DNA of 64,000 bases from assembly GCA_017848855.1 (NCBI GenBank), contig JAFIHF010000032.1:186001-250000 (forward strand), in the 5' to 3' direction. Source of the DNA: Rhodanobacter denitrificans (lineage in GTDB: Bacteria > Pseudomonadota > Gammaproteobacteria > Xanthomonadales > Rhodanobacteraceae). This document shows positions 38,864-48,659 of this stretch, in pieces (the first letter of the stretch is position 1; each line of letters starts with the position of its first letter). The notes below the pieces were generated by a model. The model ran no database searches. It was not told where the DNA came from and worked only from the letters and a program-made list of their open reading frames with translations. Both the position numbers and the translations under genes were made by a program.

Positions 38864-40525
38864 ATGTCCTATCAAGTCCTCGCCCGCAAATGGCGCCCGC
38901 GCAAGTTCGCCGAACTGGTGGGGCAGGAGCACGTGGTGCGCGCGCTCACCAACGCGCTGGACACCGGGCGCATGCACCACGCCTACCTGTTCACCGGCAC
39001 GCGCGGCGTGGGCAAGACCACCATCGCGCGCATCTTCGCCAAGTCGCTGAACTGCGAGCGCGGCGAGTCGGCCGATCCCTGCGGCGAGTGCGCGGTGTGC
39101 ACCGCGGTGGACGAGGGCCGCTTCGTGGATCTGCTGGAGATCGACGCGGCCAGCAACACCGGCGTGGACGACGTGCGCGAGGTGATCGAGAACGCGCAGT
39201 ACGCGCCCTCGCGCGGCCGCTTCAAGGTGTACCTGGTGGACGAGGTGCACATGCTCTCCAAGCCGGCGTTCAACGCGCTGCTGAAGACGCTGGAGGAACC
39301 GCCGCCGCACGTGAAGTTCCTGCTCGCCACCACCGACCCGCAGAAGCTGCCGGTGACGGTGCTGTCGCGCTGCCTGAAGTTCAACCTGAAGCGCCTGCTG
39401 CCCGAGCAGATCGCCGGCCAGATGCGGCACATCCTGGGCGCCGAGAACATCGCCTACGAGGATGCCGCGATCGAGGAACTGGCGCGCGGCGCCGACGGCT
39501 CGCTGCGCGACGGCCTGTCGCTGCTCGACCAGGCGATCGCCTACGGCGGCGGCGCGCTCAAGGCCGACGACGTGCGCACCATGCTGGGCAGCGTGGCACG
39601 CGGCCAGGTGCTGGGCGTGCTCGACGCGCTGGCCGACGGCGACGGCACGCGTCTGCTCGCCGAGTGCGCGCAGATCGCCTCGTACTCGCCCGATTTCGGC
39701 GGCGTGCTGGACGACCTCGCCGGCGTGCTGCATCGGCTGCAGCTGATCCAGCTGATCCCCGGCTACCGGCCCGACGACGATGCCCACGACGAGGCACTGC
39801 ACGCGCTGGCCGCGCGCATCGCGCCGGAGGACGTGCAGCTCTACTACCAGATCGCGATCGGTGGCCGCCGCGATCTCGCGCTGGCGCCCGATGCGCGCAC
39901 CGGCTTCGAGATGGTGCTGCTGCGCATGCTGGCGTTCCGTCCCGGCGACGAGGCCGTGCGCCCGGCGGCGGAGCGTGCGGCGCCAACCCCGCGACCCGCG
40001 GCGCCGCCGGTGCGCAGTGCCGCGCCGGTCGCGCCGCCGGCTCCGGCGTATCGCGCCGCGCCGCCGGTGGCCGCACCGGCGCCGGCCGTGCGCGAGTCGG
40101 TCGCGGTCGCGCCGCCGCGCGACGCCAACGGCCTGCCGCACTGGGAAAGCCTGATCGAGCAGGCCGGCCTGCGCGGCCCGTTCGGCGTGCTGGCGCAGAA
40201 CGCGGTGCTGCGCGAACGCGACGGCAACACCCTGGTGCTGGCCTTGCAGCCGGCGCACATGGGCATGGCGGTGGAGCCGATGGTCAGCCAGATGGAGGAG
40301 CGCATCAGCAACGCGCTGGGCGAGCGCATCAAGCTGCGCTTTGTCGACATCGACAAGACGGCTGCGACCGCCACCCCGGCCGCGCGCGCCGCGCAGGCGC
40401 GCGACAGCGCGCAGGCGGCGGCCGAGCAGTCCATCGCCGACGACCCCTTCGTGCAGGCGATGAAACGCGACTTCGGTGCCCGCGTGGTGCCGCAGTCGGT
40501 GAAACCCCTGAACAACCCGCAGTAA
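38864..40525 (+). CDS. dnaX: DNA polymerase III subunits gamma and tau
   Basis: 553 residues. AAA+ clamp-loader core: Walker A GTRGVGKTT, a zinc module (CERG...CGECAVC), Walker B VYLVDEVHML, sensor 1 LATTDPQKLP, then domain III. A Pro/Ala-rich linker (about 370-420) leads to the tau C-terminal part (LPHWESLIEQAGLRGP...), which binds the polymerase. It is shorter than the E. coli tau (643). I see no clear slippery A-run that would make gamma by frameshift. Confidence 0.95.
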   Translation: MSYQVLARKWRPRKFAELVGQEHVVRALTNALDTGRMHHAYLFTGTRGVGKTTIARIFAKSLNCERGESADPCGECAVCTAVDEGRFVDLLEIDAASNTGVDDVREVIENAQYAPSRGRFKVYLVDEVHMLSKPAFNALLKTLEEPPPHVKFLLATTDPQKLPVTVLSRCLKFNLKRLLPEQIAGQMRHILGAENIAYEDAAIEELARGADGSLRDGLSLLDQAIAYGGGALKADDVRTMLGSVARGQVLGVLDALADGDGTRLLAECAQIASYSPDFGGVLDDLAGVLHRLQLIQLIPGYRPDDDAHDEALHALAARIAPEDVQLYYQIAIGGRRDLALAPDARTGFEMVLLRMLAFRPGDEAVRPAAERAAPTPRPAAPPVRSAAPVAPPAPAYRAAPPVAAPAPAVRESVAVAPPRDANGLPHWESLIEQAGLRGPFGVLAQNAVLRERDGNTLVLALQPAHMGMAVEPMVSQMEERISNALGERIKLRFVDIDKTAATATPAARAAQARDSAQAAAEQSIADDPFVQAMKRDFGARVVPQSVKPLNNPQ

Positions 40526-40537
40526 CGGAGCACGACG

Positions 40538-40861
40538 ATGAGAGGTCAGATCGGCCAGCTGATGCAGCAGGCCCAGCGCATGCAGGAAGACATGAAGCGT
40601 GCGCAGGAGGAGATCGCCAAGCTGGAAGTCACCGGCAGCGCCGGCGGCGGCCTGGTGAGCGTGACGATGAGCGGCACGCACGAGGTGCGCAAGGTGCAGA
40701 TCGACCGCCAGACCTTCGCCGACGATCCGGAGATGGCCGAGGACCTGGTCGCTGCCGCGATCAACGACGCGGTGAACAAGGTGGCCCAGGCCAGCCGCGA
40801 CAAGATGGGCAACGTCACCGCCGGCATGAGCCTGCCGCCGGGGTTCAAGATGCCGTTCTGA
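40538..40861 (+). CDS. ybaB: YbaB/EbfC nucleoid-associated protein
   Basis: 107 residues starting MRGQIGQLMQQAQRMQEDMK, with the family core 'EVTGSAGGGLVSVTMSGTHEV' and the DLVAAAINDAVNK helix. A dimeric DNA-binding protein encoded between dnaX and recR throughout bacteria; 12 bp after dnaX. Confidence 0.95.
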   Translation: MRGQIGQLMQQAQRMQEDMKRAQEEIAKLEVTGSAGGGLVSVTMSGTHEVRKVQIDRQTFADDPEMAEDLVAAAINDAVNKVAQASRDKMGNVTAGMSLPPGFKMPF

Positions 40862-40867
40862 GAAGCC

Positions 40868-40923
40868 GGGACTCGGGACTCGGGACTCGGGACTCGGGAC
40901 TCGGGACTCGGGACTCGGGACTC
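40868..40923. repeat. Heptanucleotide array (GGGACTC)x8
   Basis: Eight perfect head-to-tail copies of GGGACTC between ybaB and recR. Another array of the same unit, six copies, lies at 49640-49681. Perfect short units of this kind are prone to copy-number change. Confidence 0.98.
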
Positions 40924-40955
40924 GGTAGAGCCTCCGCGGTCAGTCCGGCCATGCC

Positions 40956-41555
40956 ATGTCGACTTCACCACTTCTCGCCAACCTGATCGAAGCATTGCGC
41001 TGCCTGCCCGGCGTGGGTGGCAAGAGCGCGCAGCGGATGGCCTTCCATCTGCTGGAGCGCGACCGCGAGCGCGGGCTGAAGCTGGCCGACGCGTTGCGCG
41101 AGGCGATGCAGCGCATCGGCCATTGCGAACGCTGCCGCAACTTCAGCGAGGAGCCGCTGTGCACGATCTGCGCCGGCAGCAGCCGCGACCGCCAGCTGCT
41201 GTGCGTGGTGGAATCGCCGGTGGACCTGGCCGCGATCGAACAGGCCACCGGTTATCGTGGCCAGTATTTCGTGCTGCACGGCCGGCTGTCGCCGCTGGAC
41301 GGACTGGGGCCGGAGGAACTGGGCCTGGCGCAGCTGACGCAGCGGCTGGGCGAGGGCGAGGTGGAGGAGCTCATCATCGCCACCAACCCCACCGTGGAAG
41401 GCGAGGCCACCGCGCACTACCTGGCGCAGCTGGCGCGCGCCGGTGGCGTGCGGCCCACCCGGCTGGCGCATGGCGTGCCGCTGGGCGGCGAGCTGGAATT
41501 CGTGGATCGCGGCACGCTGGCGCACGCCTTCGGTGGCCGGCAATTGTTGGATTGA
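40956..41555 (+). CDS. recR: Recombination mediator RecR
   Basis: 199 residues: helix-hairpin-helix ([17 protein letters not shown]), four-cysteine zinc finger ([16 protein letters not shown]), Toprim domain ([15 protein letters not shown]...YFVLHG) and Walker-B-like C-terminus ([17 protein letters not shown]). With RecO/RecF it loads RecA on gapped DNA. The heptamer array separates it from ybaB. Confidence 0.96.
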   Translation: MSTSPLLANLIEALRCLPGVGGKSAQRMAFHLLERDRERGLKLADALREAMQRIGHCERCRNFSEEPLCTICAGSSRDRQLLCVVESPVDLAAIEQATGYRGQYFVLHGRLSPLDGLGPEELGLAQLTQRLGEGEVEELIIATNPTVEGEATAHYLAQLARAGGVRPTRLAHGVPLGGELEFVDRGTLAHAFGGRQLLD

Positions 41556-41565
41556 AGGAGAAACC

Positions 41566-41910
41566 ATGGGCGACACCATTTTCGGCAAGATCATTCGGCG
41601 CGAAATCCCGGCCGACATCGTCTGGGAGAACGACGAGTTGCTGGCGTTCCGCGACGTGAATCCGCAGGCGCCGGTGCACGTGCTGTTCATTCCGAAAAAG
41701 CCGATCGCCACGCTGGACGACGCCACGCCGGAGGATGCGGCGCTGCTGGGCCGCCTGCTGCTGGCGGCCGCCGATTACGCGAAGCGCGAAGGCTTCGCCG
41801 CGCAGGGTTATCGCACGGTGCTCAACTGCAACGCATACGGCGGCCAGACCGTGTTCCACCTGCACCTGCACCTGCTCGCCGGGCGGCAGATGCACTGGCC
41901 GCCGGGCTGA
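41566..41910 (+). CDS. hinT: HIT-family purine nucleoside phosphoramidase (HinT-like)
   Basis: 114 residues starting MGDTIFGKIIRREIPADIV, with the histidine triad TVFHLHLHLLAG near the C-terminus. HinT hydrolyses adenosine phosphoramidates and acyl/aminoacyl adenylates. GAAGGAG precedes the ATG. It lies 10 bp after recR and ends at a bidirectional terminator. Confidence 0.93.
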   Translation: MGDTIFGKIIRREIPADIVWENDELLAFRDVNPQAPVHVLFIPKKPIATLDDATPEDAALLGRLLLAAADYAKREGFAAQGYRTVLNCNAYGGQTVFHLHLHLLAGRQMHWPPG

Positions 41911-41931
41911 GCAACGCAATCGACGGTCATG

Positions 41932-41962
41932 AAAAAGCCGGCCCATGGTGGGCCGGCTTTTT
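41932..41962. terminator. Bidirectional terminator between hinT and the Slp gene
   Basis: AAAAAGCCGGCCC-atggt-GGGCCGGCTTTTT, a perfect 13-bp palindrome with A and T runs on both sides, between convergent genes. Confidence 0.92.
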
Positions 41963-41976
41963 CGTGTGCGCGCCGC

Positions 41977-42564
41977 TTACTTCTTCGGCGGCGGTGGTGG
42001 CGCGGGACGCACCACGATCACGCGCGGACCACCCCAGTAGGGGCCATAGCCGCCGTAGCCCCACGGACCCCACGGGCCCCAGAACGGGTCGTAGAAGCCA
42101 GGCGGGTAGGGCGTGTTCACGTACACCGGGCGCTTCGGCCACAGGTACACCACGTTCGCTTCCACGCGCGGGTAGGGGTAGTCGTAGTCGCCCACCTTCT
42201 GCGTCACCGTGCCGTGGACGGTGCCGGTCACGGTCAGCTCGCGGCCGCGGGCGAACACTTCGGGATCGTAGAAGCCGCTGTGGCAGGCCACGAAGCGACC
42301 CTGGTCGCCGCCCGAGCGGCCCGCTTCCGGCCGCGCCTGGCTGTCCAGCGGGCGGGCCAGGATGTAGAAGCAGGTCTCCTGCGGGCCCGGCTCGGTCTTG
42401 ATGATCTCGCCGCCCCAGCGCACCTGGGCGCCGCCGGCGCCGCCCTGCTGGGCCTGGCTGCTGGAGAGGTTGGTATAGGTGCCTTGCAGCGGCTGCGGGA
42501 TGGTCGCGCAGCCGCCCAGCAGGGCGACGGCCGCGACTAGCGCGAGGGGACGGTACAGCGACAT
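41977..42564 (-). CDS. Slp-family outer-membrane lipoprotein
   Basis: 195 residues. The lipobox is LLGGC (Cys near residue 18). The domain carries ALPQP-like Slp features (IPQPLQGTYTNLSSSQAQ, VRWGGEIIKTEPG, CHSGFYDPEVFARGRELTVTGTV). The C-terminus is a Gly/Trp/Tyr/Pro-rich tail (WGPWGPWGYGGYGPYWGG) ending in PPPPPKK. Slp proteins are starvation- or acid-induced lipoproteins. The ATG at 42562-42564 places the lipobox correctly. It follows the transglutaminase gene by 48 bp. Confidence 0.88.
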   Translation of the reverse strand: MSLYRPLALVAAVALLGGCATIPQPLQGTYTNLSSSQAQQGGAGGAQVRWGGEIIKTEPGPQETCFYILARPLDSQARPEAGRSGGDQGRFVACHSGFYDPEVFARGRELTVTGTVHGTVTQKVGDYDYPYPRVEANVVYLWPKRPVYVNTPYPPGFYDPFWGPWGPWGYGGYGPYWGGPRVIVVRPAPPPPPKK

Positions 42565-42612
42565 GGCGGTTTCTCCATCAATGGATGTGTGTATGCGCAA
42601 ACCTGTCAACGC

Positions 42613-44568
42613 TTATTTGACCACGCGGACGACCGGAAAATCCCGCACCGCGCGTTGCAGCGCGCGCAGGGATGCGGTCGTCGGTTCAGGCTGGGCATAG
42701 CGCAGTTCGAGGTAGCGGTGCATCAGTTCGATCAGCTCGTCGTGTTGCGCCGGCAGCGCATGGGCGGCGCGTTGCAGGTAGTCCCGCGGTCCCTCGCCGG
42801 CCTGCCGCGCCACGCCCAGCCGCGCCAGCTTGCGCTCCAGGCGGCGCAGCGCGGCGCGCGCGGCGTCCTCCGGTTCGCGTCGCCGCCACACCCACGCCAG
42901 CCCGGCGGCCATCGCCAGCACGCAGGCGATGGCCAGCAGCAGCGCCAGCGTGGCGGGGTCCGTGTCGCGGATGCCGAACGGCTTCAGCAGGCCGCGCTGG
43001 CGCAGCGCGTCGAAGCCATTAACGCCCAGGTTCCACCAGCGGTTGACGATGTCCCAGCGGTTGCGCAGCGACTGCAGCCAGCCGCTCTGGTACCACGGCA
43101 GCTGGCCGGGCACGGCGGCGGCCGCGCCCTGGCTGATGCGCTGCGGGCGCACCACGGCGGTGGGATCGACGCGCACCCAGCCGCGCCCGGCCAGCCACAC
43201 CTCGCTCCAGGCGTGGGCGTCGGCGTTGCGCACCAGGAGATACCGGCCCAGCGCATTCCAGTAGCCGCCCTGGTAGCCGGTGACCACGCGGGCGGGGATG
43301 CCGGCGGCACGCATCAGCACGGTGAAGGCGGAGGCGTAGTGCTCGCAGAAACCCTCGTGGGTGTCGAACAGGAAATCGTCCATCGCATCGCGGCCCAGCG
43401 GCGCGGGCGCCAGCGTGTAGCGGAAGCCGCCGTCGTGGAACAGCGCGAGCGCGGCCTGCACGATGGCCGCGTCGTCGCCGCCGTGGCGCTGGCGCCACGA
43501 CTGGCCCAGCGCCAGCGTGCGCGGGTTGTAGCCGGCGGGCAGCTGCAGCCAGCGCGCGCGGCGGCGGCCGAGCTGCGGCTCCAGCCGGTAGCGGGTGGCG
43601 GAATCCAGCGTGTACTCGCGCAGGCTGTCCACCGGCTTGTCGGCGATCACCTCGCGGTCGCGGCGCAGGCTCGCGTCGGCCGGCGCGGCCAGCGGCACGT
43701 CCAGCGTGGGCAGCACGCGCTGCCGGGTCGGTTCGAGGCTGACGTGGTAGCGGAGCGTTTGCGCGACTTCGAGCGCGGCGGGCGGCTGGTTGGCCGCGTC
43801 GCGGTAGGTCCAACTGGTGCCGTCGTAATGGCCCATCACGTAGGCGCGGAAGTAGCGCTGGCCGGGCGGTGGCGGCGGGCCGTCGAAGCTCACCCGCAGC
43901 GCGGGGCTGTCGTCGATCAGCAATTGGGTGAAGCCGGCCGGCGTCATGCGGTCGCTGAGGCCGCTGCGCTGCTCGCCGGCGTTCGGCGCGCCCCACAGCG
44001 GCGAATTCAGCCGCGGCAGCAACAGGAAGGCCAGCACCGCCAGCGGCAGCGCGGCCGCGAGCAGGCCGAGGCCGGGCAGCAGTTCGCGCCACAGCGCGGG
44101 CGGCATCCGCCGGCCCGGCTCCAGTGCGCGCAAGGCGGCCAGCGGCGGCAGCAGGCCCAGCGCCACCGTGCCGGTGGCGACGAGGCTCTGGTCGAACAGC
44201 AGCGCGGCCATCAGGGTGAAGCAGGCGAAGCCCATGCCGACGCGGGCGTCGCGCACGGTCTCGGTTTCCAGCAGCTTCAGCACCAGCAGGCCCACCGCCA
44301 GCGCGGCACCGGGCTCCTGGCCGAACAGGTTGCCGTACCAGCTCACGATGGCCAGCAGCAGGGCGGCCAGCAGTGGCAGCTTCAGCCACGCCGGCGTGCG
44401 TGCCTGGCGGTGGCGGCGCTGCCACCAGCGCAGGCCGAGGATCGGCGCGAGCACCGCGCTCAGCCACCACGGCAGGTGCGGCGCGTGCAGCGCCAGCACG
44501 GCGGCGAGGCCGAGCGCGATCAGGTCGAAGCTGCGCGCATCCAGCGGTGTGGCGGCGGGGTGGGTCAC
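42613..44568 (-). CDS. TgpA-like transglutaminase with membrane domain
   Basis: 651 residues. About six N-terminal helices (DUF3488-like), then a periplasmic transglutaminase core with the triad Cys in EGFCEHYASAFTVLMRAAGIPARVV, His in NADAHAWSEVW and Asp in VRVDPTA; one further helix and a DUF4129-like tail (LERKLARLG...RDYLQRA). GTG 44566-44568 is the start and overlaps the DUF58 stop (GTGA). The pairing with moxR and DUF58 matches the P. aeruginosa TgpA locus. Confidence 0.9.
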   Translation of the reverse strand: MTHPAATPLDARSFDLIALGLAAVLALHAPHLPWWLSAVLAPILGLRWWQRRHRQARTPAWLKLPLLAALLLAIVSWYGNLFGQEPGAALAVGLLVLKLLETETVRDARVGMGFACFTLMAALLFDQSLVATGTVALGLLPPLAALRALEPGRRMPPALWRELLPGLGLLAAALPLAVLAFLLLPRLNSPLWGAPNAGEQRSGLSDRMTPAGFTQLLIDDSPALRVSFDGPPPPPGQRYFRAYVMGHYDGTSWTYRDAANQPPAALEVAQTLRYHVSLEPTRQRVLPTLDVPLAAPADASLRRDREVIADKPVDSLREYTLDSATRYRLEPQLGRRRARWLQLPAGYNPRTLALGQSWRQRHGGDDAAIVQAALALFHDGGFRYTLAPAPLGRDAMDDFLFDTHEGFCEHYASAFTVLMRAAGIPARVVTGYQGGYWNALGRYLLVRNADAHAWSEVWLAGRGWVRVDPTAVVRPQRISQGAAAAVPGQLPWYQSGWLQSLRNRWDIVNRWWNLGVNGFDALRQRGLLKPFGIRDTDPATLALLLAIACVLAMAAGLAWVWRRREPEDAARAALRRLERKLARLGVARQAGEGPRDYLQRAAHALPAQHDELIELMHRYLELRYAQPEPTTASLRALQRAVRDFPVVRVVK

Positions 44569-45511
44569 GGCAGCACCGCCAGCGCGCTCATGCAGCGCGC
44601 GTAGTGGGCCGGGCCGCTGCCGGGCTCGATGCGTTCGTTCGGCAAGTGCAGGCTGTAGCGGCGGCCCTGCGCTTCCGCCTCGCCCAGCCAACGCGCCAGC
44701 CGGGCGATGCGCGCCTCGCGGTCGAGCGCGCGCAGGGCGTTCCAGTCCAGATGCCAGGTGGCGCGCGGTTCGGGGCGGTCGAAATCCTTCATCAGCAGGT
44801 CGTGGTGGCGCGCGCTGGCCTTCCACGCGATGTGCCGGGGCGCGTCGCCGCGGCGGTAGTCGCGCAACGCGGCCAGTTCCTCGCCGACCTGCGGGCGCAG
44901 GCGTTCGCGTCCGTCGGCCGGCTGGGTCGGCGGCGGGCCGGCGGATTCCGGCCGCGGCCAGACCAGCACGGACTGCTGCGGATGCAGCCAGCTCCAGGCG
45001 CGGAACAGGCCCAGCGGCCAGCTGCTCCAGATCCGCAGCCGCGGCAGCGCCAGCCAGCCGCGCCGGGTGGTGGCCAGCCGCAGGCGCAGCTCGGCCGTGC
45101 CTTGCAGCGCGAAGGCCTGGGTCGTGCCTGCGCAGTCCAGGCGCACGGCTTCGCGCGGGCGCGGTGCGGCGAAGTCCAGCACCAGTTCCAGCGGTTCGCC
45201 GGCGAGGGCGTGGCCGGCGCGGATGCCGCGCAGTACGAGGCCGTCCAGCGTGCGGAACGCGACCAGCATGCTCGCCGCGGCGGCGGCGCCGAGCAGGCAG
45301 GTCAGCAGCAGCGCGGCGTTGTTCGCGTAGTTCAGCGCGCCGACCAGCATCACCAGCAGCAGCACGCCGAAGCCCAGGCCGAATGCGGTGGGCACGATGT
45401 AGATGCGGCGCCGGTTCAACTCGATCGGCAGCGGCTCGGGTTGGCGCAGGCGGGTGAGCGCGGGCAGGCGGCGTTCGGCCCAGCGCTGCAGCCCTTGCAA
45501 CGGGCCGTGCA

Positions 45512-45512
<1 letters not shown>
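44565..45512 (-). CDS. DUF58 protein
   Basis: 315 residues. Two membrane helices near 35-75, then a beta domain and the DUF58 (VWA-like) motif 'LRDYRRGDAPRHIAWKASARHHDLLMKDF'. Partner of MoxR ATPases in protein-assembly or metal-insertion systems of unknown detail. Its ATG overlaps the moxR stop by one base (TGATG). Confidence 0.9.
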
Positions 45513-46459
<947 letters not shown>

Positions 46460-46556
46460 GGCGGATCGGGCTCGCGGCAGTGGTCGGCAAGCGGCTGCCG
46501 GTGCGCCGGGCCAGCCGTCCGCGCAGGGTAGCGGCTGGCTGCGCGGGCTGTCACCG

Positions 46557-47147
46557 CTACGGCACGGCCACGCCCGCCGCGCGCAGCAGCCTGGCCAGCG
46601 CGATCAGCGGCAGGCCGATCAGTGCGCTGGGGTCCTCGCTGTCGATGCGCTCGAACAGGCTGATGCCCAGGCCCTCGCACTTGAAGCTGCCGGCGCAGTC
46701 CAGCGGCTGTTCGCGTTCGACATAGCGTTCGATCTCCGCGGCGTCCAGTGCGCGGAAATGCACGCGGGTGCGATCGACGTGCACCTGCCGGCGGCCGTTG
46801 CGTGTGTCGAGCAGGCACAGCGCGGTGTGGAAATGCACCGTGCGGCCGGAGCTGGCGGCGAGCTGGGCGTGGGCGTTCGCGGCGCTGCCGGGCTTGTCCA
46901 GCACGCGGCCGTCCAGTTCGGCGACCTGGTCGGAGCCGATCACCAGCGCATTGCCAAGACCTTCGGCGGCCGCGACGGCCTTGGCGACGGCGAGCCGCGC
47001 CGCGCGCGCATCCGGCTCCTCGCCGGGCAGGGGCGCCTCGTCGGTGCCGGGCGCGCGTTGCTCGAAGTCCGGCAGCAGCCGGCGCAGCAGTTCGGCGCGG
47101 TAGCGCGAGGTGGAGGCCAGCACGATGCGGGGCGGGACGGCGTTCAT
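46557..47147 (-). CDS. Maf-family nucleotide pyrophosphatase, YceF type
   Basis: 196 residues: LASTSRYRAELLRRL, the EEPDARAARLAVAKA motif, VIGSDQVAELDG and the YceF-type 'CAGSFKCEGLGISLFERI...ALIGLPLIAL'. YceF-like enzymes hydrolyse 7-methyl-GTP. The ATG overlaps the stop of the upstream coiled-coil gene by four bases. Confidence 0.92.
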   Translation of the reverse strand: MNAVPPRIVLASTSRYRAELLRRLLPDFEQRAPGTDEAPLPGEEPDARAARLAVAKAVAAAEGLGNALVIGSDQVAELDGRVLDKPGSAANAHAQLAASSGRTVHFHTALCLLDTRNGRRQVHVDRTRVHFRALDAAEIERYVEREQPLDCAGSFKCEGLGISLFERIDSEDPSALIGLPLIALARLLRAAGVAVP

Positions 47148-47593
47148 TCGGCGTCGCGGTGGATGTGTTCGCGCATCGCGCTGTCCAGCTCGCGCTGGGC
47201 GGCGGAGAGCGCCTGCAGCAGCGGTTGCAGGCGGTCGCGGCTGGCGCGCATCGCGGCGGCGGTTTCCTCCAGTTCGCGCTGGCTGGCGCGGGCGGCGCGG
47301 TCGCGGATCCAGATGCGCTGGCGCAGCAGCGCCTGCAGGCCGGCGTCGACCGCGTGGCGGGCGTCCTGCTCGCTGGCGCCGGGCAGGTCGGGGTTGAGCG
47401 CCATCACCGCATGCGCCTGCTGCAGGCCGGCGCGGCAGCTTTTCAGGTCCGCTTCCAGCCGGTCGGCGAGGTCGAGCAGCTGCTGCAGGGCGGCGGCGCG
47501 CCGGTTCTGCCAGCGGCGCGAGGAGAGCGCCCAGCCCGCGGCGGCGATCAGCACGAGCAGGGCGAGCACGCCGAGCGTCAGGGTCAGGTTCAC
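47144..47593 (-). CDS. Membrane-anchored coiled-coil protein of unknown function
   Basis: 149 residues from GTG 47593: an N-terminal membrane helix (LTLTLGVLALLVLIAAAGWAL) followed by helical, Arg/Glu/Gln-rich sequence predicted as coiled coil (LLDLADRLEADLKSCRAGLQ ...). A longer frame upstream would precede the membrane helix with non-family sequence, so the GTG is preferred; the ribosome site is weak. It shares an ATGA overlap with maf. Family not recognised. Confidence 0.6.
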   Translation of the reverse strand: MNLTLTLGVLALLVLIAAAGWALSSRRWQNRRAAALQQLLDLADRLEADLKSCRAGLQQAHAVMALNPDLPGASEQDARHAVDAGLQALLRQRIWIRDRAARASQRELEETAAAMRASRDRLQPLLQALSAAQRELDSAMREHIHRDAE

Positions 47594-47702
47594 GCGGCAG
47601 GCTCGCGAAAAGGGTGCTGCAGTCTGCCGCAAGCAGGGCGGATCAGGCAAAATGCACCGACGTCCGGCATTGTGCGGATCGTGCAAGCGCTTGATCCGTC
47701 GG

Positions 47703-47731
47703 TTGACTTCGGCCGTTCGCGAACTTACCAT
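47703..47731 (+). promoter_or_regulatory. Sigma-70-type promoter of yceD-rpmF
   Basis: TTGACT (47703-47708), a 17-bp spacer and TACCAT (47726-47731). The predicted transcription start falls about 2-3 bases before the yceD ATG, and no Shine-Dalgarno is present, so translation may be leaderless. Confidence 0.5.
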
Positions 47732-47740
47732 TCGCCGGCT

Positions 47741-48253
47741 ATGTCCGTGACGTTGCCAGAGTCAGTGGACGCCTGGCGCATGGTTTCGGCGCGGCGTTCG
47801 TTCGAGGGATCGATACCCGTGGCCCAGCTTGCGCGCCTGTGCGGCGCACTGGCGGGCAGCGAGGGTGCGGTGAGCTTCCGGCTGGATTTCGGCCGCGACG
47901 AGCTGGGCACGGACTATGTGGATGTCCATGCGCAGGCGCCGCTGACGATGATCTGCCAGCGCAGCCTGGAGCCGTTCGTGCTGCCGGTGACGGTGGACAA
48001 CCGGCTCGGCCTGATCCGGCGGGAGCGCGACGAGGCGGGCTTGCCGCCCGGTTGCGAACCGCTGCTGGTGGCCGAGGACGGTCGCCTGAACCCGGCGGAC
48101 GTGATCGAGGACGAGCTGCTGCTGGCCTTGCCGCTGGTGCCGGTGAATCCGGCAAGCAGCCTGCCCGCCGAGGTTGCCGAAGCGGCCGGGCAGGGCGACG
48201 AGGCGGAACGAGAGAACAACCCGTTCGCGGTGTTGCGCGAATTGAAGAAATAA
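47741..48253 (+). CDS. yceD: YceD/DUF177 family protein
   Basis: 170 residues with the DUF177 core: a beta-rich start, 'TMICQRSLEPFVLPV', and the C-terminal 'VIEDELLLALPLVPVNP'. YceD (Rl23S/DUF177) is encoded before rpmF in nearly all bacteria and is linked to 23S rRNA accumulation. The ATG at 47741 has no ribosome-binding site; see the promoter entry. Confidence 0.9.
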   Translation: MSVTLPESVDAWRMVSARRSFEGSIPVAQLARLCGALAGSEGAVSFRLDFGRDELGTDYVDVHAQAPLTMICQRSLEPFVLPVTVDNRLGLIRRERDEAGLPPGCEPLLVAEDGRLNPADVIEDELLLALPLVPVNPASSLPAEVAEAAGQGDEAERENNPFAVLRELKK

Positions 48254-48316
48254 CCCGGTCGGGGCGGTTGCCCCGATCATGTAGCTACCGAACCCCAGGT
48301 TCAGTTGGAGAAAACC

Positions 48317-48511
48317 ATGGCCGTTGCCAAGAGCCGCCGTACCCCGTCCACCCGCGGCATGCGTCGCGCCCACGACAAGCTGAAGACCGTGCAGCTGTCC
48401 ACCGACCCGACCAGCGGCGAGGTGCACCTGCGCCACCACGTCACCGCCGACGGCTACTACCGCGGCAAGAAGGTCGTCGACACCAAGGGTGCGGTGACGG
48501 TCGAGGACTGA
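48317..48511 (+). CDS. rpmF: Ribosomal protein bL32
   Basis: 64 residues starting [20 protein letters not shown] and ending with [16 protein letters not shown], the expected bL32 sequence. TTGGAG lies before the ATG. Cys residues of the zinc-binding form are absent, so this is the zinc-independent type. Confidence 0.97.
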   Translation: MAVAKSRRTPSTRGMRRAHDKLKTVQLSTDPTSGEVHLRHHVTADGYYRGKKVVDTKGAVTVED

Positions 48512-48555
48512 TCGCGTCGACGGACTTCCCCGGAAGTCCGCACGCACGATCGCAT

Positions 48556-48581
48556 GAAACGGCGCGGCAACGCGCCGTTTC
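48556..48581 (+). terminator. Hairpin between rpmF and fabH, terminator or attenuator
   Basis: GAAACGGCGCG-gcaa-CGCGCCGTTTC, an 11-bp perfect stem whose distal arm ends in TTTC. A smaller stem CGGACTTCC-cc-GGAAGTCCG lies just before (48521-48540). The T run is short, so partial read-through into fabH is likely. Confidence 0.5.
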
Positions 48582-48659
48582 GCGTTCCGGGGCACCCGAC
48601 GCTTGCGCATGCACCGTCCAGGGCGTTCAATTCACGGTTTACGTTTGACGGACGACGGC

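Noticed and set aside
40868-40923. Possible CRISPR array
   Set aside because: The repeats are 7 bp and contiguous, without spacers; no cas genes are present.
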